In this document: positions 55,078 through 64,000 of the stretch, in pieces | Numbering within the stretch: the stretch's first letter is position 1 | Layout of the letters: each line of letters opens with the position of its first letter | Assembly (NCBI GenBank): GCA_963853835.1 | Contig: OY970829.1 | Coordinates: forward strand, 75,709,401 to 75,773,400 | DNA length: 64,000 bases | Origin: Calendula officinalis | Lineage: Eukaryota; Streptophyta; Magnoliopsida; Asterales; Asteraceae | Direction of reading: 5' to 3' | Program-made: the position numbers and the translations under genes | Notes under the pieces: model-generated | What the model was told of the DNA's origin: nothing | The model's input: the letters and a program-made list of their open reading frames with translations, nothing else | The model's database searches: none

Positions 55078-58000
55078 TCTGACTTGAGGGATTTGGGTTC
55101 GCAAGGGGCGAATTCAAACTCAAGTTTGAGTATCGAGTTTTTCAAACGAGAAACGAGTCAAATATTTTTCTGAGAAAAGTTTCCACATCGAACATACAGC
55201 ATGTCACGTCGACCTCTCGCTTCCTACTGCCGGTAATACTTAAGAGTATTATTTAATTGAGATTTTTGCTATATTCTGAGTATAGACGAGTAGCATATTC
55301 TGAGAATCTTCGGGTTATATCCTGAGAGAATTACTTATGATTGTATGGCTAACATATATGTATATAGATATACTATTATGAGATTCCATAATTTTGTGAA
55401 TAATTTAGAGCATAATTCTGAGTAAAATTCGGGATTTAATTCCCAGTGTTTAATATATTTATGCTTATACAAATACGCATACTTGAGGAGTTATAAATTT
55501 TAATAATAATAAAAGTTTCCAATTTAGAGGAACACCTAATAGAGTTGAGATGAAATTTTATAAATTCTGAGAAATTCGAACCAAAAGTGTAATAAGGGGA
55601 TATTAATTTATTATATAAGATCCATAAGCTGTGTAATGAGAAATGAGGAAATCATTAACATTAAAGAGGAGTACTTAATATTCGTATTGGGAGCATATTA
55701 AAATCTTTCATATGGGAGAGAACACTTAATAGACTGAGTCAATTAAAACGAGTAAATCAGAGATTAGTAAATCAAATTGATTAAGAATATTTTTAAGAAG
55801 ATTTACCAAGTTGAGTAAAAGAAAGAATTATTAAGTCAATAAAATGGGAAATAATTACATTTAGCTAAACAAGAATTATTAGCAGGATCTAAAAGAGAAT
55901 TATTGATCAGGGTTAAAAGAGAAGTTATCTAAATGAGAAATTTAAAATTTTCGTGAATACAACGAATCACGAGATATAATAGTAAGCAGATTCCATATTA
56001 AAGTCAGCAAGTTAGTATTTAATTAAGAATCATTAAATTGAGATAAAATGGGAAAAACATTTCGAGTAAGTAGGTTAAATTGCCGAGTGCAAAACTAAAT
56101 GTGGTTGACAAGTTAAGTGACAGATTAATGAGTTCACACTGATAGCTTAAAATAAACTATGTAAGTTTAATAGACTAATTAATTGAGGAATTGCTGAGTC
56201 AAATTAATCAGATATTATTGAAGCTCATCTTAAAGAGTAATTGTATAAGGGGATTAAGAGAAAGCTAACGTCATCAATTTGATGATGATTTATTTAAAAA
56301 CGAGTTAAAAGAGCGATAAATTGAATCAAATTAATCGAGGAACGCAATAACTGAGAACTCTGATCAAAAAGATATTAATAGACATGCTCACAAATTCCAA
56401 TAAATTTAATATAACTGTGAAGAGGATATAAGTTATATTTATGAGGAATGATAAATGACATATCCAAATGAAAAGTTAAAAGGAGATTTGTATTGTGAAA
56501 ATAACTAAGTGGAAATATTTCTATGAATCTGAGTTATCCGAGTATCGCGTACGAGACTAAATATACGCATGAATTTCTGAGTAATGTTTATGAGGTTTTG
56601 AGTACCCACAGCTGAGTGCATATCTGTACTTATCAAATTATCAAATATGGGAAAATAATTTACTTTTCTTCCTTCGGAATATGATTTATTGGTGGTTTTT
56701 TATGTGGGAAGTTGTGAACTTTAGGATTTACTCGTGGCCAAACAGAAAGTAGGTGTCGAAAGTAATAGAGGGCCCCTATTATCGTACACACCGAACTTTT
56801 GGTTGGTTATGGGGAGATTTTGAAGGGAACGATGGACCAATGCTTGTTATTGTGAATTTAGTATGTGTATCCTAATTGTTTGTGCGAATACAATACATGC
56901 TTGTTTATTTTGGTAGACAATACTAGTTCCAAACTCGAGGACGAGTTTTCTTCAAGTGGAGTTGAGTAGGGGTAAAAAGGAAAATTCTCAAGAAATAATT
57001 ATCATTAATTATCACTTATAAATATTATGAGCATGATGCTTATGCAGAGAGATTTTGTTGGTATGAATTTAAAGTGCGAAATCTAGATACATATAATTGA
57101 TCAAATAAATTATAAGAGTAACTATCAAATCAAGCAGTTGAGAATAATTAAATTTATTCTTGGATGGTTATAAATGTGATAATGAGAAATCATTAAATTA
57201 AAGTGACGAGAACTTATTAATGAGTTGAATATGAGAAAACTACTACAATGAGATTTTGAGGAAAATGAGTTAAAATGAGATTGGTAATTTGCTGGTAATG
57301 AGTTATTATTAAAACTAACTAAATGATAAAATTTTATTCTGATTAACTAGGGAGTAATTTTGAGTTATAAGAGATTTACAAATCGAGTTACATAATCAAA
57401 TTAATAAAATGAGTCAAAAGAGAAAAGTATTAAATTAACGGGAAGTTTTATTCAAATTTTTGAAGTATTATAAAGTGTTATGAGTTTTGAGGTATTATAA
57501 AATTATATGAGAAAACTCTACTTATGAATAATTATTAAACTTGAGATGAGATCAACTATTCAATAAATTTATATTAAACTTAGGAGAAATTTTGAAAAGA
57601 CGAGAATGTACTGAATTGATGAACCATGAGTAAACCGTAAGATTTAGAATAAAGTGTAACTGCGAATTGAGTAAATGAGAGCTAAGGAATAAATTCGTAA
57701 TTTGAGTAACGAGAAATTATTATAAATAAGAGTATGAAATTTAATTGGAATTTTTAGTGGGTAACATGAAATTAATGAGTAAAGATGGTCAAAATAATTA
57801 AGAGACATTTTAAATTGTGTAAAATGAGTGAAACGGTCTAGTAAAGGATCGTTAAGCTAGATGAATGAGAAAACATCTATTAAAATATTATCGAGAAACC
57901 ACTAAATGTAATAGGATGGGAACCTATTAAAGGGAATTAAATGGCAACATCGTTAATTTGAACTATTTAAAGGGTTATCAACATCGGTAATATGCAAACC

Positions 58001-59081
58001 TAATAGAGTAAGGTAACAATATAATGTTAAAGAAGAGTTATTTTGAGAACATATAACACGGTTGAGAGAGAGTATATCATTCCAAGTATTATAAGCTGGT
58101 AAATTGGAACACGCGAGTAGTAACAAGAATGAGTAAAAAGGTGATTTATACCTAATGCTATTACTTGTAAATATTATTACCTTATGAGTTGTTACTGAGT
58201 TAGAGTTGTGGGTTTGCTCCTGAGTTATACATTCTTGAGTTATACTCCTGAGATATGTTTTGAGTTTATTTCTGAGTGGAACTTCTGAGTTATATTTCCA
58301 GATCATATTTTGGAGTTATATACCTGAGTATATGAGCATTCTGTGTGATAGGTACATCTCTTGTGAATAACTTCCTGTTTTTGTATTAACTGATAACGGT
58401 GTAAACTACTAGATTGCTTCCTTGCCTTATGCAAACTAGTGTCCCATAGGGAAGAGGACCTTTTTGGAGCCACTACTAATATGGAATTGACAATAATAAA
58501 TTTTAAAATGTTGCAAATATGTATAAGTGATTATTACTTGATGGTGTTGCGCGGGAAGTTATGTCCCATATATTTTTTGTCATCGCCATAAGAGGGTCGT
58601 GTGTGGTCATGGAGCTGTATTGAATGACCAGGTTCCACGCCGAGATCATCTAACATCATCAACAGATCCGTATCAAATCTCCAAGTGGAGTTGAATCGGA
58701 GATTCAACGCGACACCAAGAGCTGAGTGCAACAACTGTGCCTGACTACGAGAGCAAGAAGACACCTTCAGCAGAGTAGCATGAGTTACTTTGTGTCGTTC
58801 TCGATATCCTTCCATCGATAAACCGAGGCCCTTAGAGAGTATTTCGATTCTATTTCGTGTAGCCTTATCTTTTTGCGCCGTTGGGGATGGAAAAGTGTAT
58901 GAGCAGTTGCAAGATCCAGATTTTATTCTGATCGAGAACGTCACCCTAAAGAGTTTCCTTTCATTAATAACTCTATTTTCTTCCAATTTGAATACATGTG
59001 TCGTGGTGAGCCTGAGTTGAGATGCGAGATCGCTACCCTGAGTTTCTTCCGAGCCATGACTTCGGGGACGAAGTCTATTTC
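55078..59081 (+). other. Non-coding internal region of the LARD-like element
   Basis: About 4 kb, AT-rich, with abundant GAGTAA/GAGTT and AATGAG words. No gag or pol motif in any frame. At 56935-56974 it has CTCGAGGACGAG...TTCAAGTGGAGTTGAG, the same purine-tract context found at the true 3' end (59066-59095) and typical of the 3' ends of chromovirus elements. The internal region may thus contain a duplicated 3' end. The 150-codon minus ORF (58534-58986) and 117-codon minus ORF (57953-58306) show no domain. Confidence 0.7.
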
Positions 59082-59095
59082 AAGTGGAGTTGAGT
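59082..59095 (+). promoter_or_regulatory. Polypurine tract of the LARD-like element
   Basis: AAGTGGAGTTGAGT immediately before the 3' LTR start at 59096. Confidence 0.75.
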
Positions 59096-62000
59096 TGTAA
59101 CGCCCTGAAATTTTAGAGAAATAAATAATATTTAATTTTAATTTAAATTACGTTTTAAATTGGATTAAGAGTGGATCGTACAATAATTATGTGACGTTTG
59201 GTGACTATGTGATTTAGCGTGTGACGTTTCGTGAATAAATAATTAGAGTATTATTTGTTATTTGAAGATAGTTATGAATACCATCTAATGTGAATAAGTA
59301 AAGGAGTACAATTCACTTGTGACTATATGATTAAGGGATTAATTACGTGACGCCTAGTGTTTTAGATTAGTTATATGTGGTCATTTAGTAAAGAGACGTC
59401 TTATATATATTTCCGGGTTTTTGTATGTCGTTCCTTCTCGAGTTTTATCCAACTTTTGTGCATTCCGGACTTCTATCTTGTTATCAAAAATCGTGAGTGA
59501 GGCTTAAGAGGGGGCTGGCCTAGGCCAAGGCCCAACTTCGGTGTTTTTCTTCCAGCCTAGATCGATTTAAATTATGGCCTAGGGCCCGAGTACTTTAGCC
59601 AGTATTAGTATACATCAATAAACCTACTTTTCCTTGATCCTTTTCCTATTCAGCCGACATCACAACCTCTTCCTCCTCTTTTTTTCTTTTGCTCCCGGCA
59701 AAGCAAAACCACGGCCACCATCCCTTCCCAATCCTTTCCGTTGTTGCGAGCAGAAAACGAGAACGCAAGGCTGCAGGCCTGATCGAGCACCAGGAAAGGA
59801 CCGGCAATTATCAAGGCTTGAGCCTTCGTAAGCAGTGGAGTTTCGAGTACTCTCCCAACGTTGTAGAAGACGTATAGCAAAGTCTAGAGTCATGCAAGCA
59901 GGTTACCTTCAAAGGCAACAGTAAACGGGACTGTTGAGCCGCAATATCAATCGACTCGGTAGTTCTTCTTATTCTCTTTACCGCTGGATTCTGTTTTAAT
60001 TTTTATGTTACTAATTCTGTGATGTGTAGGAGTTGACGGGGATAATACCGAGCCATTGAGGGCTCGGGTTGCTACTTGTTGTGTGATTTTATTGGCTTCG
60101 TTTCGCTTATCGTTTTGTAGACTATGTTTTGTTTCCAAAGTATTAATCCGGGTCTAATGTTAGAATCTGTTTTGTTTCGGGTCTGTGTTTTATATGTTGA
60201 ATCGTTGTCTTGGCTATGCTTGTTGAATTTGTCGGTTGCTCGATCCTAGTTTTCATTCCAAACATTCAATCCGAGTCTTTTACAAACTGTTTTGGTACCG
60301 TTTATATTGGTTGCTGATTTTTGTCATCGTTGGTCAATGATTCCATAAGTGTCGGGTTGGGTAAAACTGTTGTCATATTGGCTAAACGTTTTAATAACAG
60401 AAAAACCGGAAACCGAACCCGTAGGGTTCTTGGTTTCCTAATCCGAAAGGTTTTATTAAATAAGTTTAATGGTATTTTGTGGATATAAGTTCCTGTAGTA
60501 AAAGTGATTTTGGATTGTCGGGTATCTCGGGAATAAACGGGTTGTTGTCGGGTTTTTGTTCGGTGACAAGTCAGGTTGTTAAAACAAGTTTTTATAAGTA
60601 ACATTTTTGGCAGAATCTGCCCTCCTGTTCTAAGCCGTTTTTGAAGTACTTAAATTAACCTTTTGAGCTTTTGGCCCGTGCTGGGACCTTGTTTTCTGAG
60701 TTAGCTTTTTAATGCCGCAACCCTCTCGTCAATCCGAATTACGGTTTAAAAGTTATAACCATTTTAATATGCTGCTGTTAGGAAAATGACCTGTGCAGCA
60801 TGACTGTCTTGCGACACTGTTTTGACGCCCTTAGGGTCTGTTTTGACCAGTGACCGTCTCACAAAGATATGTAGTTCTGGTCGTCTACTTTACATGGTAA
60901 AAATTTGGGATTAATCTACTGTGCATTTTAGGAATTATGGCAGTTTCCGTGAGACCGACGGTGCTGCCAGTTTTCTGAAGTAGAGTTAAGAGTTGGGTTT
61001 TTAATTCCGGGTTTCGCTTTTTGGTTTTAGGACCGTCTAGGAGATAACGTGCTGTACTTCTGATTGTTGGGAACCCTTTGGAGCTTACGTATCTCGAGGT
61101 GAGTATTCTCACCGTGTATTCAGTTTTAACGTTATACATGAATGACTTACGTGTTATATTACTTGTACTTTAATTATTATCTGAGTTTCATCTGTTATCT
61201 GAGTTTGATCTGTTATCTGAGTATCTGAGCAGCTGTTTACTTATTCATGATCTGAGACATTGTGCCTGGGTAACTGAGCTCGGCACAGAGTCATTCTGTG
61301 CTATTACTTGCTAGGGCAATCTGAGATAATTATGTTAAAGAGATAATAAAACATAATAACACACATCTGAGTTTTGGGATCACCTCCCGTCTGAGTTTTT
61401 GGGATTATTCCCGTCTGAGTTTATATCTGACTTGACACCGAAGAGCACTGGTGTCAGACGTTTTGACTTGGCACCGAAGAGTACTGGTGCCAGGCCTTTT
61501 TGACTCAACACCGAAGAGTACAGGTGTTGAGGTGGTGTGAGGCGGGTCGAGGTTGATCTCTCGGCCCAAGTCACACTAGCGCGCTATATAAATTAAAATC
61601 TGAGTAATAAAATCTGAGAAATAAATCTGAGTAATTAATCGAGTAGATTCTGAGTAGGAGTACACCGATGTGCCCTCATGTGTTGTATGTTATGATTGTT
61701 TGCATTTTGAGAATTATTCACTCAGCTTCCCCAGCTGACCCAAACTTTCCCCCACATTGTTTCAGGTACCAGCAAAGGAAAGGAGAAGGTGGACGGTTGA
61801 CCACTGTATCTTTTTATTACTGATGTGGACATCATTTAATATTTTAAAACACTTTACTTTATCTTAACTATTTCCGCAATAAGTACGTTTTAAATGTTAA
61901 ATATTAATATCTGAGATTTATTTATGGGACATTTTGATTATAACTTTATTAACAAAAATTATTCACACTAGCGCGCTATATTAATATCTGAGATTTAATT

Positions 62001-62482
62001 TATATAGCGCGCTAGTGTTGAGGTGGTGTGAGGCGGGTCGAGGTTGATCTCTCGGCCCAAGTCACACTAGCGCGCTATATAAATTAAAATCTGAGTAATA
62101 AAATCTGAGAAATAAATCTGAGTAATTAATCGAGTAGATTCTGAGTAGGAGTACACCGATGTGCCCTCATGTGTTGTATGTTATGATTGTTTGCATTTTG
62201 AGAATTATTCACTCAGCTTCCCCAGCTGACCCAAACTTTCCCCCACATTGTTTCAGGTACCAGCAAAGGAAAGGAGAAGGTGGACGGTTGACCGCTGTAT
62301 CTTTTTATTACTGATGTGGACATCATTTAATATTTTAAAACACTTTACTTTATCTTAACTATTTCCGCAATAAATACGTTTTAAATGTTAAATATTAATA
62401 TCTGAGATTTATTTATGGGACCTTTTGATTATAACTTTATTAACAAAAAATTTAAAAATCTTGTAAATTTTTGGGTGTTACA
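59096..62482 (+). mobile_element. 3' LTR of the LARD-like element, with internal duplication
   Basis: 3387 bp, 534 bp longer than its partner. Two changes explain this: a 43-bp segment at 60036-60078 missing from the 5' LTR, and a second copy of the last ~440 bp (61524-61961 repeated as 62015 onward) joined by a 53-bp filler. Otherwise nearly identical to the 5' LTR. Confidence 0.93.
61962..62014. repeat. Filler with 16-bp inverted repeat at the duplication junction
   Basis: CACTAGCGCGCTATAT (from about 61966) is followed, after a TTAATATCTGAGATTTAATTT stretch, by its exact inverse ATATAGCGCGCTAGTG (ending at about 62016). All parts are copied from elsewhere in the same LTR (the CACACTAGCGCGCTATATAA and TTAATATCTGAGATTTATTT segments), one of them inverted. 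Confidence 0.85.
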
Positions 62483-62487
62483 CCCTT

Positions 62488-63235
62488 GGCGTGATGATGT
62501 GCCCTAGGAACTTGCCTTCTTCCATGCCAAAGCTGCATTTGGAAGGGTTAAGATTCATATTGATCCTCCGGAGTGCCTCAAAAGTTTCTTTTATATCTGC
62601 CAACATGATATCCTCCGCTTTGCTTTTGATGACAATGTCGTCGACATAAGCTTCCACATTTCGTCCAATCTGATCCTTGAACGCCCGATCAATCAAGCGC
62701 TGGTAAGTTGCACCTGCATTTTTTAGACCAGATGGCATTTTTTTGGAAACAGTAGATACCTGACCAATCAAGCGCTGGTAAGTTGCACCTGCATTTTTTG
62801 TAAACAGTAGATGCCCTGGTCTGTATGGAAAGCTGTCTTATCCTCGTCACTACGCTTCATGTGGATCTGGTGATAACCTTTGTAAGCGTCCAAGAAACAT
62901 TTTAGCCGGAAGCCATCCAAGGATTCTACCTTCCAGTCAATCTCTGGCAGTGGGTAGTTATCTTTAGGACATGCTTTATTGATATCTTTGAAGTCGACAC
63001 ATAACTGCCATGAACCATCACTTTTCTTGACCATGACCGGGTTAGCAATCCAGATCTGGTATTTCACCTCCCTGACGATTCCACTTTCCACCATTTGGTT
63101 GACTTGTTCACATGCGGATTTGCTGCGATCAATCGCAAGCCCGCGTTTTTTCTGCTTGATTGGGATAATGTTTGGATTGGCATTTAGAGCGTGCTCGACA
63201 AAACTCCTAGGGACACCTGTCATATCAGATTTCTG
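62488..63235 (-). pseudogene. Tat-type reverse transcriptase
   Basis: RT blocks: IVREVKYQIWIANPVMVKK, LCVDFKDINKACPKDNYPLP, FLDAYKGYHQIHM, EDKTAFHTDQGIYC, then after a disturbance GLKNAGATYQRLIDRAF and the catalytic YVDDIVIKS, NPSKCSFGMEEGKFLGHI. A 34-bp segment (62691-62724) is repeated at 62766-62799, so part of the fingers/palm is duplicated and the frame shifts. TGA at 63236-63238 lies just upstream, where Trp is expected in FAW. The frame ends at the LARD insertion (TSD 62483-62487) and continues at 52209. Confidence 0.9.
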
Positions 63236-63883
63236 TCATGCGAAAACATCGAGGTTGGATTTTAACAAACTAATGAGTTTGTTTTTTATCTGTGAAGGTA
63301 ATTGTGAGCCAATAATGACAGGTTGATCAGGAAAATTGGAATTGAGTACTACCTTGGTTTCTGGACCTTCCGTGACCTCCGCCTGCATAGCCCGATCGGT
63401 GCTTTGCTTTGGCTTTTCGACTTGCTTGCATTCCTGTGACCATGACATCTGCCCCCTGACAGTAGCAACTCCAGATGGAGTAGGAAATTTCACCATGCCG
63501 TGAATAGTGGAAGGTATGGCCTTGAACTTCTCTAGCGATAGTCTGCCAAGAAGAACGTTGTATTCTGAAGGGGCGTTGACAATGGCAAAGTCTACCATTT
63601 CAACCCTATACTGTGGATATTCCCCCATCATCATCGGTAAAGTTATTTCTCCCACATGCTAGTGTGTTTCTCCAGAAAAACCGACCAACGGTGCCTGCGC
63701 TGGTCGTTTTGTGTCCTTGACTGTTTGGGGTAACTTCCTGAAACAATGCTCAAACACTATGTCAGTAGAACAGCCTGTATCAACATAAGATTTGTTAATC
63801 TCATAATTGGACAATCGAATCTTAATGACAACAGGATTATTGGAAGTAGCTGCTACTGGGGGAAATGAAATAGGAACCATCAT
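63236..63883 (-). pseudogene. Tat-type aspartic protease and linker to RT
   Basis: SYVDTGCSTDIVFEHCF carries the catalytic D-T-G. FAIVNAPSEYNVLLGRLSLE is the flap/ILGR-type segment usual for Tat proteases. A TAG at 63659-63661 interrupts the frame between the two. An acidic linker leads to SLLKSNLDVFA, just before RT. 63884-64000 continues upstream, toward gag, without a recognisable domain. Confidence 0.88.
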
Positions 63884-64000
63884 CCAGCTTTGGAGGACCG
63901 ATGCTTTTCTCTTAGATGATACCTCGCCTCGAACATGAGTACTTGGCCATCAGGTGGTCCAGGATGATCACCATTGTCTCCCTTCTTCTGCCAACTATAA

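Larger units (their letters stand above)
52210..62482 (+). mobile_element. LARD-like non-autonomous LTR retrotransposon
   Basis: Two long LTRs (52210-55062 and 59096-62482) flank a 4.03 kb internal region with a primer-binding site and purine tract but no retrotransposon protein. Perfect 5-bp TSD CCCTT (52205-52209 and 62483-62487). Long LTRs with a non-coding core match the LARD definition. It must have moved with enzymes from another element. It interrupts the pol gene of the Tat element, whose frame continues in phase across the TSD. The LTRs differ by few substitutions, so insertion is recent relative to the host element. Confidence 0.93.
41064..64000 (-). mobile_element. Large Ty3/gypsy Tat-lineage element, nested and partial
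   Basis: Minus-strand protease, RT, RNase H, archaeal-type RNase H and integrase run from 63883 to 49812, the gene order and dual RNase H typical of the Tat clade (Tat, Grande, Retand, Ogre relatives). Between pol and the putative left LTR lie an antisense ORF and a minisatellite, also reported for Tat-type elements. The gag end and the 5' LTR are beyond the window. Insertions inside it: 44494-49186 (with nested 46187-48630) and 52210-62482. Confidence 0.8.

Noticed and set aside
58534..58986. 150-codon minus ORF in the LARD internal region
   Set aside because: No recognisable domain, antisense to the element, in a region without other coding signal.

Overview
The window is nuclear DNA of a flowering plant, probably a eudicot with a large, repeat-rich genome; the species cannot be told from the sequence. 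The evidence is nested Ty3/gypsy LTR retrotransposons primed by initiator tRNA-Met, LTRs of about 1.0 to 3.4 kb, Stowaway-like, Mutator-like and hAT-like MITEs, tRNA-derived SINEs and Helitron ends, all in AT-rich DNA. I see no intact cellular gene, rRNA, functional tRNA or CRISPR. A weak set of exon-like segments near 35.8-37.5 kb (minus strand) is the only candidate host gene.

Layout. 1-1246 is part of a gypsy LTR (minus). 1.2-23.4 kb is AT-rich and studded with MITEs, two SINEs, a solo LTR (16171-19136) and a Helitron nested inside it (18352-18910). 23444-31047 is a decayed chromodomain gypsy element (Tekay/Del-like): 5' LTR, gag, protease, RT, RNase H, integrase, chromodomain and a chimeric 3' LTR. 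31-38 kb is again MITE territory. 38191-39164 is a solo LTR, possibly copia, with a perfect target-site duplication (TSD). 39.4-40.6 kb holds two long foldback hAT-like MITEs.

41.06-64.0 kb is one large minus-strand Ty3/gypsy element of the Tat lineage that runs off the right edge. Its protease, RT, RNase H, second (archaeal-type) RNase H and integrase read leftward from 63.9 to 49.8 kb. Between pol and the presumed left LTR lies an antisense, intron-containing ORF (42375-49372, plus strand) that resembles the 'putative gypsy-type transposase' domain, next to a GC-rich minisatellite. Younger insertions have broken this element. A 10.3 kb LARD-like non-coding LTR element (52210-62482, TSD CCCTT) splits the RT/RNase H region. 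A solo LTR (44494-49186, TSD GATGC), itself carrying another solo LTR (46187-48630, TSD ACAAT), splits the antisense ORF. The interrupted reading frames resume exactly across the TSDs, so the order of insertion can be read.

The most unusual signals are: (1) a family of at least six Mutator-like MITEs sharing the terminus GAGAAACGTTCAAGG or its variants, most carrying internal copies or arrays of the palindrome CACATGTG, several with GC-rich CGCCGGCCG blocks; (2) tandem hairpin arrays in several unrelated LTRs in which stems change while pairing is kept; and (3) the antisense ORF and minisatellite of the Tat element.
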